DNA of 49,972 nt, from assembly GCA_964579845.1 (NCBI GenBank), contig CAZOHC010000002.1, positions 1 to 49,972 of the forward strand, read 5' to 3'. Position 1 is the stretch's first letter. Every line of letters starts with the position of its first letter. Origin of the DNA: CAZOHC01 sp964579845 (lineage in GTDB: Bacteria; Patescibacteriota; Microgenomatia; Levybacterales; UBA12049). The position numbers and the translations under genes are program-made. Below, piece by piece: positions 35,042 through 42,699 of this stretch. The notes beneath the pieces are model-generated. The model was not told the origin of the DNA. It saw only the letters and a list, made by a program, of their open reading frames with translations, and made no database searches.

Positions 35042-35119
35042 GTCATGCTGACTGTCCCTACATGGAAGAAATGTGGTGAAGGATCTTTTTATGAGATTCT
35101 TCACTACGCTCAGAATGAC
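35042..35119. repeat. REP-like palindromic repeat, copy 2
   Basis: A 78-base element that opens GTCATGCTGA and closes CGCTCAGAATGAC, with GAAGGATCT and AGATTCTTC arms. Located between the signal peptidase and TasA-like genes. Confidence 0.75.
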
Positions 35120-35154
35120 AATGAATTTATATTTTTAATTTTTTCCTAAACCCT

Positions 35155-35190
35155 GGAGGCAGTGGGGGTCTAGATCCCCCACATGCCTGC
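35155..35190 (-). terminator. Strong hairpin between the TasA-like and SipW genes
   Basis: GTGGGGG (35162-35168) pairs with CCCCCAC (35176-35182), extended by GGCA/TGCC. It lies 10 bases after the TasA-like stop and lacks a long T run, so it may only reduce read-through into the SipW gene or stabilise the message. Confidence 0.6.
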
Positions 35191-35199
35191 CTGAAGTAA

Positions 35200-35787
35200 T
35201 TATTCTGTAGGCCATGTGGCCCCAGACGTCACCTGACGTGCTTCAACTGATAGTGAAGACGTGAATGTCTTGTTCTGGTAATTATTATCAGCTGTAGGAT
35301 CAAGTCTTACCGTTAACTGAAACTGAGCCATTCCGGAAGGTAATATCTCAAAGTATGTTCCTCCGGCGTTTCCGTTATGAGTGTAATAGAAATAATCGGA
35401 AATACCATTTGGATCATTTTTGAGTGTTACCCATGAAGAACCGTTCCAATGTTCTACTCGTACGACTTTGACCATGTCAGGAGCTAATCCCGCGTCATTC
35501 CAGACACCGGTTGCAGCTCCTCTCAGATGTACTGGCAAAGTACCGTTATTATGTACATCGAATTTAACAATAGTATCTTGGCCAGGGAGCCAAGTTGTTG
35601 TAAATAATTCATTTACAAATGCTGTATCTGCATTATGATCCGTGAGCACTATATCTAGTGTTCCCGTTTGAAAACGATTGTTCGTAGAAGTTGCAGTATC
35701 TGTGAAGTATGCGTAGGTGGCTCCTGCCATGAGGGTCAGTGATGTGACGATGGACAGGGCACTTAAAACGATTTTTTTGTTTATCAT
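35200..35787 (-). CDS. TasA/camelysin-like secreted matrix protein
   Basis: A 195-residue protein with a signal peptide whose end (ATYAYFTDTATSTNNRFQTG) is the hallmark of SipW-processed TasA/camelysin proteins. The mature part has VLTDHNADTAFVNELFTTTW, LPGQDTIVKFDVHNNGTLPV and QFQLTVRLDPTADNNYQNKT, giving the beta-sandwich of the family. TasA of Bacillus forms biofilm fibres. The ATG at 35787 is fixed by AGGAGGTGAAATAT. It is the first gene of the cluster TasA-SipW-LTD-RTX. A fibre role is inferred. Confidence 0.85.
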   Translation of the reverse strand: MINKKIVLSALSIVTSLTLMAGATYAYFTDTATSTNNRFQTGTLDIVLTDHNADTAFVNELFTTTWLPGQDTIVKFDVHNNGTLPVHLRGAATGVWNDAGLAPDMVKVVRVEHWNGSSWVTLKNDPNGISDYFYYTHNGNAGGTYFEILPSGMAQFQLTVRLDPTADNNYQNKTFTSSLSVEARQVTSGATWPTE

Positions 35788-35876
35788 ATATTTCACCTCC
35801 TCTCTCTGGTAGGATCCATGATCTTCAAAGCTCTCCTTCAAGGACGTCTTTGTAAGATTTTCTATCTGAAATGTCT

Positions 35877-35937
35877 GTCATCCTGCGTGTAACGAAGGAT
35901 CTCTATATATGAGATTCTTCACTTTGTTCAGAATGAC
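35877..35937. repeat. REP-like palindromic repeat, copy 3
   Basis: A 61-base element opening GTCATCCTGCG and closing TTCAGAATGAC, with CGAAGGATCT and AGATTCTTC arms, upstream of the TasA-like gene. Confidence 0.8.
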
Positions 35938-35950
35938 AATGTTCTTATAT

Positions 35951-36029
35951 GTCATCGTGAGTTAACAAAGGATCTATATTTATAGATTCTTCATTACGCG
36001 TTGCCACCCGTAGGGTGGTTCAGAATGAC
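35951..36029. repeat. REP-like palindromic repeat, copy 4, with nested hairpin
   Basis: A 79-base element opening GTCATCGTGAG and closing TTCAGAATGAC. Its right arm is broken by about 18 bases carrying a CCACCC-gta-GGGTGG hairpin (36005-36019). Confidence 0.75.
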
Positions 36030-36143
36030 AATCTATCCGATATCATCGGATAAGCATAACTAGGTTATTTTCGAATTATTATGGTATGCAGTATTTCCTA
36101 ACTTTCGATGAATCGATAAGTCACGAAATCGACTGCAGATAAG

Positions 36144-36184
36144 TAAAAACCCCTCACATACTTCCAACTCTGCATGAAAGGGGT
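36144..36184 (-). terminator. Probable terminator on the minus strand
   Basis: ACCCCT (36149-36154) pairs with AGGGGT (36179-36184) and is followed on the minus strand by five Ts. It would end transcripts running on from the UppP gene. Confidence 0.5.
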
Positions 36185-36613
36185 CTACGATGAATAAATT
36201 TAGATAAATGCTGGCTATTAAATACCGGGCAAACGTATTTTATAGATACTAATAACATGTTAGGCATAGGCAGTTTCTGATATCGGTAAGAGAAAAAATA
36301 CTGTTCCGAAATCTGTTCATAAGGATATGAAAAAAAACTGAACTCGTCAATATGACTTAAGATTGTCAAACTATATCCAAAATCGATCAAAATTAATTTA
36401 TCGTTTTTAATTATGGCTAAAATAATTTTTTACTGTTATTCCTTACTGAATTATTACATTGTGAAAATTATTTGTGTAAATATAGGAAAGATATGAGACA
36501 CTTATTTTTTACGTTAGGCGTATTACGGTAACGAAGCTCGTATCGACAGTAGGATACGAATTACGAATGACGACCCACGGTACGAGTTTCGATACCATGA
36601 GACGTTACCGGAG

Positions 36614-37387
36614 CTATCGTGCGAGGAAGTACCAGTAGACGAGGGCGAGGATGATTCGGTAGATACCGAATGCAGTAAATGAGTGCTTCTTAACATAGGC
36701 GATAAAGTACTTGATGACGAAGTGTGCGACGATAAACGAACCGGTAAACCCGATGAGAAGCAGATTCCACTCATAGAGCGAGAACGAAAAATCACTTTTC
36801 AGCATGTCATAGCCGGAAGCTCCGAGCACGGTCGGAATGGCGAGGAAAAAAGAAAACTCGACAGCAGTTTTACGGCTTGATCCCATGAGCATACCTCCTA
36901 CGATGCTTGACGCAGCACGTGAGACGCCGGGGATAACTGACAATGACTGAAATACCCCGATCAGGAATGCTTTTTTTATCGGCAACTTCTCGACTGTTTG
37001 TATGTGGTGTTTTTCTTCTTTATAGAATCGCTCAACTATTATGAGGATTATCCCGCCGATCAGAAGTGCCCCGAGCGTGATCATCGTATGACCGATCAAA
37101 AATCCTTTTATATAGTCATACATGAGTAGTCCGATCAGTGCCGTCGGGATAAAAGCGACGATAACACGTAACCAGAGTTCGACACTACCTAAAATCCTTT
37201 TCCAATAGGTATTTACAACGGCAAGTATCGCACCCAGCTGGATGAGAATCTCAAAGCTTTTGAGAAAATCAGTCTGCGGAAGCGAGAGAAGGTTTGAGGT
37301 AAGAACCAGGTGACCTGTGGATGATACCGGGAGAAATTCGGTCAGTCCTTCAACAATTGCGAGAATGATTACATACAGCACATCCAT
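36614..37387 (-). CDS. uppP: Undecaprenyl-diphosphatase (UppP/BacA family)
   Basis: A 257-residue polytopic membrane enzyme that removes one phosphate from undecaprenyl diphosphate so that the lipid carrier can be reused for peptidoglycan and surface glycans. Both active-site motifs are present: EGLTEFLPVSSTGHLV near the N-terminus and PGVSRAASSIVGGML in the second half. Length and hydrophobic pattern match the family. It stands alone, with the EEP hydrolase gene 21 bases upstream on the same strand. Confidence 0.93.
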   Translation of the reverse strand: MDVLYVIILAIVEGLTEFLPVSSTGHLVLTSNLLSLPQTDFLKSFEILIQLGAILAVVNTYWKRILGSVELWLRVIVAFIPTALIGLLMYDYIKGFLIGHTMITLGALLIGGIILIIVERFYKEEKHHIQTVEKLPIKKAFLIGVFQSLSVIPGVSRAASSIVGGMLMGSSRKTAVEFSFFLAIPTVLGASGYDMLKSDFSFSLYEWNLLLIGFTGSFIVAHFVIKYFIAYVKKHSFTAFGIYRIILALVYWYFLAR

Positions 37388-37408
37388 ACGTTACAATAGT
37401 AGCACAGA

Positions 37409-38236
37409 TCAATTTGATAATTTTGTTGCTTTTGTGTCTGGTGTAATGACAAGTTCTGTCATGACTCCTTTGTGATCTGACAGGTACATATAATCACCTT
37501 GAATCATGACCGGTTTTTCCAGAATATATGCTGATGAGACATGTCGTATTCGCTTGGATGAGGACGGAATAAAGATATAGTCAATCCTCCTCGGTAGTTT
37601 GGTCTCCGGTAGGTATGAATCATGATATGTCGGTCTGTCCATGTCAGAGAAAAGATCGAGCATCTGTGATGACTCGATGAATTCCTCATAGAGCGTTGAG
37701 TCTGGGGGTACGTTAAAATCTCCTGTCAGGATCGTGTCATTTCCCTTCAGTTTCTCGCGTTGGACGAGTGAAGCTACCTGGCTGAGTTGTGATGCGAGGT
37801 ATTTGGAGAATCGATTATTCTCATCCCAGTCGATATCAGTGTTCGGGGTGAGATGTGTGTTGATAATCGTTACCGGTAGATCTTTGAGCTGAACTGATAA
37901 CATGCCGTTTCTGATCAGATGCATCGCAACTGACGTGCTTTTTATCGACCCCCTATTCGAGAATCCTTTATATGTGCTTTTTTCAAGCGGATACTTCGAG
38001 AAGATAACCAGACCGCCTTTCGGGCCGTAAATAAATCGCTTGAATGCAGTATAGGGGTATTCAGGGAGCAATACCCGTAACAGATGGAGGTGCGGATAGA
38101 GAAAGACTTCCTGAAGACAGATGACATCAGGATCTTCATCTCTGAGTGCGTCAGCTAAATGCTCAAAGCGTTTTGAAATATTCTTTGCTAGAAATGGTGC
38201 GCCGAACGTGTTCAGGCTGAGTACTCTGAGATTCAT
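37409..38236 (-). CDS. Endonuclease/exonuclease/phosphatase (EEP) family hydrolase
   Basis: A 275-residue soluble protein. LRVLSLNTFGAPFLAKNISK, DVICLQEVFLYPH, ILTGDFNVPPDS and LSDHKGVMTEL are the strands and catalytic residues (Asn, Glu, Asp/Asn, Asp/His) of the DNase I-like metal-dependent fold. The substrate could be nucleic acid, a phosphoinositide-like lipid or another phosphodiester. No signal peptide is seen. It precedes the UppP gene by 21 bases and may be read with it. Confidence 0.8.
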   Translation of the reverse strand: MNLRVLSLNTFGAPFLAKNISKRFEHLADALRDEDPDVICLQEVFLYPHLHLLRVLLPEYPYTAFKRFIYGPKGGLVIFSKYPLEKSTYKGFSNRGSIKSTSVAMHLIRNGMLSVQLKDLPVTIINTHLTPNTDIDWDENNRFSKYLASQLSQVASLVQREKLKGNDTILTGDFNVPPDSTLYEEFIESSQMLDLFSDMDRPTYHDSYLPETKLPRRIDYIFIPSSSKRIRHVSSAYILEKPVMIQGDYMYLSDHKGVMTELVITPDTKATKLSN

Positions 38237-38395
38237 CCCCGTATTATAGCATTAATCGTATTTCGTTAGCGGTATCGACGCTCGAATCGGGGTACGGTCG
38301 AGAATTTCGGATTTATGACGTATACCGATTAACCAAATACGATACCGGCTTCGAAACCGTGCGACGATTTCTAAACGGTGTGGTACACTAGAGTA

Positions 38396-39364
38396 ATGCG
38401 TTCGAAAATGTTCTATGCATTCGGGGTCGTAATTTTGACCGCAGTGATCTCAATCCTCCTCTGGACAGGTGCTCCGCTATTCCGAGCTGAAGATGAAGGG
38501 TTTACCTCTCCCCTGCCGGATTTTCTCACGGTCGCTTCAAATAAACAGGTACGGTTTCTGGATATCTGGATGCCGTTTCTTGGTGAGGCAGTCGGTGCTG
38601 ACGGTCCACTGAACTCAATAACTGCGAAATCAGTGCTCCTCTATGATCTCAGCTCTGAGAAAACGATCTTCGAACGAAATGCCAGACAGAAACTTCCCAT
38701 GGCTTCCCTGACGAAGATCATGACGGCGATTATCACAATCGAGAATCCGCTCTCTTCTGATCGTTATGTCGTTCCGAAGGCGGCGCTGGTCGGTGAAAAC
38801 AGTATGGGTCTGACTGAGGGCGAGATCCTGTCGCAGCGAGATTTATTATACGGACTCCTCCTCCCCTCAGGTAATGATGCCGCAGAGGTTTTGGCTGCGA
38901 ACTACCCCGGTGGACGGGAGAAATTTATCGAGGCGATGAACCAGAAAGCAAAATCTCTCGGCCTGACAGACACGAATTTCACGAATCCCTCAGGTCTTGA
39001 GGGCGACGGTAATCAGCATACAACAGCATATGATCTCCTCGTCATTACGAGATATGCTATCGATACATATCCTGAGTTTGTCGAGATCGTCTCGAGTGCT
39101 GAGTGGAATATTCCTGCATCTCGCGACCATAAGGCATACTACCTCGCGAATGATACGAACCTCATCACCAGTTATCCTGGGGTAAAAGGAGTGAAAACCG
39201 GTTTTACGAATGAGGCAGGTATGTGTCTTATAACCTACCTGGATTATGAAGGTCACCGAATCATCGGGATCTTGCTAAACAGTGATGACAGACGACAGGA
39301 AATGAAAGATCTCCTCGACTACTCCCTGACCGAACTCGGAACAGAACCGCCTGAACACGAATAG
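38396..39364 (+). CDS. dacA: D-alanyl-D-alanine carboxypeptidase (PBP5/DacA-like)
   Basis: A 322-residue penicillin-binding protein of the S11 family with a signal anchor (YAFGVVILTAVISILLW) and all three active-site motifs: S104-x-x-K107 (SLTKIM), S158-G-N and K267-T-G. It removes the last D-Ala from peptidoglycan stem peptides and controls cross-linking. The C-terminal PBP5 domain is absent. The ATG at 38396 is chosen because a TACACT box (38384-38389) ends 6 bases before it; the in-frame GTG at 38378 lies upstream of that box. Confidence 0.88.
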   Translation: MRSKMFYAFGVVILTAVISILLWTGAPLFRAEDEGFTSPLPDFLTVASNKQVRFLDIWMPFLGEAVGADGPLNSITAKSVLLYDLSSEKTIFERNARQKLPMASLTKIMTAIITIENPLSSDRYVVPKAALVGENSMGLTEGEILSQRDLLYGLLLPSGNDAAEVLAANYPGGREKFIEAMNQKAKSLGLTDTNFTNPSGLEGDGNQHTTAYDLLVITRYAIDTYPEFVEIVSSAEWNIPASRDHKAYYLANDTNLITSYPGVKGVKTGFTNEAGMCLITYLDYEGHRIIGILLNSDDRRQEMKDLLDYSLTELGTEPPEHE

Positions 39365-39371
39365 CACAAAA

Positions 39372-39477
39372 AAAGCACCTTGGGGAATAATGATCTGTGT
39401 CCCCTCACTGCTTTTCGTTCGCTCGCGTATCTCGCGGCGAAAAGGGTGACGGTATTCAGACCTCCTTACGGTGCTTT
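39372..39477. terminator. Branched hairpin between convergent genes
   Basis: AAAGCACC (39372-39379) pairs with GGTGCTTT (39470-39477) and encloses a GGGG/CCCC stem (39382-39385, 39401-39404) and a CTTTTCG/CGAAAAG stem (39411-39417, 39438-39444). On the minus strand the outer stem is followed by seven Ts. The outer arm overlaps the stop codon of the minus-strand gene. Confidence 0.65.
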
Positions 39478-40141
39478 ATAATCTTTCCGGATAGATCGTT
39501 AGTCTCGCCTTCATGGCGGGGTTGACATGAAAGAAGTTCTCCCATGTACTAAAGGTCATGCTCTGATTGATGAAGAACGAGCTTCCTCTCGTGATCAGAC
39601 CGTACGGTCTATCTTGCCTGAGCGGAGCCGATCTGGTTTCAGGATCGAAGTCGATCATCCCTTCAAACGCGACGCTCCCGTCGTGATGGTAGGTTACAAG
39701 ATGATCGCCTGTCCTGATGAGGTAAATGGCATCATACCCTGACCTAGTCGGGTCTTCGACCGCGTACTCAGGAAGGTCCATGCCCATATCATGGAATAGC
39801 TCCAGATGTCCTAGAATGACATCACCCCGGCTGTATCCGGCACTGGCGAGATATTGTTCCCGACGCTGATTTTGTCGTTCTGAGGTAATCTTTTCATGCG
39901 TAACAGAACTTCTCTCAAGCTCCGCAATCTTTGCTTGCAAGAAATTCAGTGCTAGACTCGATGTCGCCAGTTTTCCGTTTCGGAAATATGACGGAAGAGA
40001 ATTGCTGATCTCTGTCCAAAGTGATGATAGTTCCGGCGAGTAGACAGAATCGTGGCCTGTGTGATAGTAAAACTGGTAGTATTCTGCATGGAGCAGGACC
40101 AGTCTATCCCACAAGCTATCGAACGTGTGTTGCTCGTTCAT
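39476..40141 (-). CDS. Uncharacterised soluble protein
   Basis: A 221-residue protein with no signal peptide or membrane segment. The first half is helical (SLWDRLVLLHAEYYQFYYHT, LNFLQAKIAELERSSVTHEK); the second half looks beta-rich (YDAIYLIRTGDHLVTYHHDG, FEGMIDFDPET, PYGLITRGSSFFINQ). Tyr, His and Phe are frequent. I recognise no family. It converges on the carboxypeptidase gene through a shared terminator. Confidence 0.6.
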   Translation of the reverse strand: MNEQHTFDSLWDRLVLLHAEYYQFYYHTGHDSVYSPELSSLWTEISNSLPSYFRNGKLATSSLALNFLQAKIAELERSSVTHEKITSERQNQRREQYLASAGYSRGDVILGHLELFHDMGMDLPEYAVEDPTRSGYDAIYLIRTGDHLVTYHHDGSVAFEGMIDFDPETRSAPLRQDRPYGLITRGSSFFINQSMTFSTWENFFHVNPAMKARLTIYPERL

Positions 40142-40448
40142 GTGATCCTCCGAGATGTTAATGCTCCTGCACGTTCTGCAGTATAGGGATTATAGCAAAA
40201 AAACAACGAAGGTAAAAGACTATGGGTTATTTGTCGGGGAGAAAGTGCTTTACATTGATCTATGTTACATTATACTTGTTATTTTAAGTGATTGTGAATA
40301 ATCATTTTTGTATTAGATTCTTCGCTAAAACTCAGAATGACTGATTATATTGTATCTTAGCTTCATATACAGTAAAATACACTAGTACTTACTTTGAAGG
40401 CAAAGATCATTAAAATAAATGGAGATTATATAGGAGTATGATCAACTT
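40142..40448. other. Intergenic region before tRNA-Leu
   Basis: It holds a degenerate half copy of the REP-like repeat (AGATTCTTCGCT...CTCAGAATGAC, 40314-40341) and AT-rich sequence. A promoter for the tRNA is expected here, but I could not assign one with confidence. Confidence 0.4.
40314..40341. repeat. REP-like repeat, degenerate right half
   Basis: AGATTCTTCGCTaaaaCTCAGAATGAC matches the right arm of the four palindromic copies at 33.5-36.0 kb; the left arm is not recognisable. Confidence 0.55.
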
Positions 40449-40531
40449 GCCGCGGTGGTGGAATGGTATACACGGGGGCCTTAAGAGCCTCTGTCCGCAA
40501 GGATGTGTGGGTTCGAGTCCCTCCCGCGGTA
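40449..40531 (+). tRNA. tRNA-Leu (anticodon TAA)
   Basis: Acceptor stem GCCGCGG pairs with CCGCGGT; the anticodon stem GGGGC/GCCTC encloses CTTAAGA with TAA in place; a long variable arm (about TGTCCGCAAGGATG) and the T arm GGGTTCGAGTCCC follow. CCA is not encoded (the next bases are CAT). Confidence 0.93.
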
Positions 40532-40602
40532 CATAGGTTTTTAGTCCTTAGTCTTTAGCTTGTAATGCTAATGCCTAATGACCAGAGACCAATGACAATA
40601 AA

Positions 40603-40676
40603 CGGGGAGTAGCTCAGTTGGCTAGAGCGCGCGGTTTGGGACCGTGAGGCCGGAGGTTCAAGTCCTCTCTCCCCGA
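40603..40676 (+). tRNA. tRNA-Pro (anticodon TGG)
   Basis: Acceptor stem CGGGGAG pairs with CTCCCCG; the anticodon loop reads TTTGGGA with TGG, and the T arm contains GGTTCAAGTCC. CCA is not encoded. Confidence 0.93.
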
Positions 40677-40874
40677 CATATTTTACATATCACTCTTCTA
40701 TTGCTTCTCTCTTTCTGTTTATTATCTTTTTCACGTCAACAAGAAAAAACAGACGGATACAGTGTCACCTGCTTTAGGTATATTTGAAGCGTCTTTGCAG
40801 CCCACTTTACAACGTAGTACTGACTGAGCTAAAATACACCTGTAACGAGTTGCATTTCGCTTTTCGTTACGCCC

Positions 40875-40945
40875 GCGGGTGTGGTTCAATGGTAGAATAC
40901 TTCCTTTCCAAGGAATAGACGAGAGTTCGATTCTCTTCACCCGCT
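40875..40945 (+). tRNA. tRNA-Gly (anticodon TCC)
   Basis: Acceptor stem GCGGGTG pairs with CACCCGC; the anticodon loop TTTCCAA carries TCC, and the T arm is GAGTTCGATTCTC. CCA is not encoded. Confidence 0.92.
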
Positions 40946-41026
40946 CAAAAATTCTCAGAAAACTCAGTGATTCAGATAGTCAGACATACTGATAATCGGT
41001 CATCAGATTTCTGAGTATTCTGAGCT

Positions 41027-41629
41027 ATGTCTAAACTCACCACTGATAATTACCGCAAACATACCCATCGAAATCCGATTCAACGGTACCTAATCGACAA
41101 CTTCTATAAAGCTTTCTTTGAGGAGATAAGAAAGAAGAAACCGAAAACCATTCTGGATGTCGGCTGTGGTGAGGGATTTACACTTGAAAGGTTGCATCAA
41201 CAGGGTATCGGAGAGAAGCTGGAAGGGGTTGATTTCTTAAAGACTGCTATCGAGATCGGTAAGAAGCAGTATCCTCATCTCACCCTGAAAGAAGGAACGA
41301 TTTATGACCTGCCGTATAAAGACAATTCGTTTGACCTTGTGATCTGCAGTGAAGTACTTGAGCATTTGGAAGATCCGGAGAAAGCATTATCAGAACTTGA
41401 GCGAGTGACGAAGAAACATATCGTGTTATCAGTTCCGAATGAACCGTGGTTTATGATCGCAAACTTTTTGCGGGGTAAGAATTGGTCCAGATGGGGTAAT
41501 GACATCGAACACATTAATCACTGGTCAACGAACGGTTTCGTGAAATTCGTTGAGACGAAATTTCGTGTCCTCTCGGTCAGGCGCCCATTTGCCTGGACAC
41601 TTTTGGTCGCTCAAAAACGCTCAAAGTAA
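41027..41629 (+). CDS. SAM-dependent methyltransferase (class I)
   Basis: A 200-residue cytoplasmic protein with the class I SAM-binding motif ILDVGCGEGFTLERL, the acidic residue in LEGVDFLKTAIEIG, the motif SFDLVICSEVLEHLEDP, and VTKKHIVLSVPNEPW in the second half. This is the Methyltransf_11/25 pattern. The substrate is unknown; the residues around PNEPWFMIANFLRGKNWSRW resemble methyltransferases near glycan genes. It follows the tRNA cluster. Confidence 0.85.
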   Translation: MSKLTTDNYRKHTHRNPIQRYLIDNFYKAFFEEIRKKKPKTILDVGCGEGFTLERLHQQGIGEKLEGVDFLKTAIEIGKKQYPHLTLKEGTIYDLPYKDNSFDLVICSEVLEHLEDPEKALSELERVTKKHIVLSVPNEPWFMIANFLRGKNWSRWGNDIEHINHWSTNGFVKFVETKFRVLSVRRPFAWTLLVAQKRSK

Positions 41630-41652
41630 CCCCTTCTCAAGTATTCTTGTTA

Positions 41653-42644
41653 TTATTTCTTTGAATTATTAATACTCTGAAAAAGTACCGTGAGGAATGA
41701 AACGAACGGAATTGAAAGCAGTGCTCCGAAAACTCCCATCAGATTTGCCCCGATCATCACAGCCAAAATAACGATGATAGGATTCAGCCCTACTGCCCGC
41801 TCCATGATTTTGGGAACCAAAAAATTATTCTCGAGAAGCTGAATAATAATATAGACAAGTGCGACGGTTACACCCATCGTCGGTGAGATAGTAAGCGCAA
41901 CGATGATAGCAGGGATAGCAGCGAGTATCGGCCCCAATGTCGGTACGATCTCAAGAATCCCTGCAAGTAATGCCAACGGCAATGCATACGGCACCTGCAG
42001 AAGGCTTAAGACCAGCCAGCTGATAAGAAAGATAACGACAGAAAGCAGCAACTGTCCGCGGAGCCATGCCCCGAGTTTATAATCAATCTGCTCGATCGTT
42101 TTGACGACGTGGTCATGAAGATCCTTACGGAATAACTGAGCGATCGTCGATTTAAAGCTGTCATAGTAGAGAAGAAGATAGAAGCTGATGATTGTGACAG
42201 TCAGTGTCGAGAAAACACCGCCAAAGACAGCGCCTGTCAGTGCGAACGCATTTCGTCCCAAATTATTCGCTTCCTGTGCCAGGAATGCTTCAAATGCATT
42301 GGCATCGATCTCTAAACCCAGCACTTTCGCTGATTCGTCCAGATATGTCGGCAGCGTTTCAGCCAATGAGCTGATTTGCTGGAGGAAAAATGGAATCAGC
42401 GGAATGATAANNNNNNNNNNTGGATCAGTGCCAGGAAAAACGGAATAAATGTCGCGACCAACTTGGGGAATCCTCTGTCCTTCAGATATTTTACCGCAGG
42501 CAGTAATGCTGCCATGAGAATATAGGAGAGGAAAATTGACATAATGATGCCACGGATTTGCAGTATTAACCATGCTGAGGCGATGATAAATAAGGCGAAG
42601 ACTGCCTGATTTTTTAAGAGGAATAGGTAGAATCTGTGGAACAT
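41653..42644 (-). CDS. AI-2E/PerM-family transporter, broken by an N run
   Basis: A polytopic membrane protein of about 330 residues, read in two parts around the N run at 42411-42420. The N-terminal part (42644 down to 42421) ends FPKLVATFIPFFLALI and the C-terminal part starts IIPLIPFFLQQISSLAETL and contains SFYLLLYYD, PYALPLALLAGILEIVPTLG and NNFLVPKIMERAVGLNPIIV, all typical of the AI-2E exporter family. The parts are in different frames, because the N run has an arbitrary length. The promoter TTGACA (42679-42684)-17-TATAGT (42656-42661) supports the ATG at 42644. Confidence 0.85.
42411..42420. other. Assembly gap (10 N) inside the transporter gene
   Basis: The flanks do not overlap. 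For the two halves of the gene to be in frame, the missing length must leave remainder 2 on division by 3, so the 10 Ns are a placeholder. Confidence 0.9.
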
Positions 42645-42655
42645 ACGTTTTTCTC

Positions 42656-42684
42656 ACTATATGGGAAAGGCCGTGCTTTGTCAA
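42656..42684 (-). promoter_or_regulatory. Promoter of the AI-2E-family gene
   Basis: On the minus strand TTGACA (42679-42684) and TATAGT (42656-42661) are exactly 17 nt apart. The leader would be about 4 bases. Confidence 0.7.
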
Positions 42685-42699
42685 TGAGATAGGCACAGC

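Larger units (their letters stand above)
35788..36613. other. Intergenic region, about 0.8 kb
   Basis: It holds two REP-like repeats, a perfect 8-base inverted repeat (TATCCGAT/ATCGGATA at 36034-36052), an ACCCCT/AGGGGT hairpin with a T run on the minus strand (36144-36184), and a degenerate repeat near 36584-36606. A 78-codon frame on the minus strand (36154-36390) has a TTG start and no recognisable character, and I leave it out. The rest is AT-rich with nothing to assign. Confidence 0.6.

Noticed and set aside
33539..36029. Repeats in the TasA cluster considered as a CRISPR array
   Set aside because: The copies are palindromic, vary in length (61-79 bases), are far apart with genes between, and there are no cas genes or regular spacers.
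36154..36390. 78-codon frame on the minus strand
   Set aside because: TTG start, no ribosome site, no recognisable composition, and its end lies inside a terminator-like hairpin.
40540..40602. TAATGCTAATGCCTAATGACC-like text between tRNA-Leu and tRNA-Pro considered as a further RNA gene
   Set aside because: No cloverleaf can be formed and the text is low-complexity; it looks like a drifting spacer.
42422..42696. Apparent N-terminal part of the transporter in the frame of its C-terminal half
   Set aside because: This frame is a shadow created by the 10-base N run; the true N-terminus is in the frame starting at 42644, with hydrophobic segments and a promoter.
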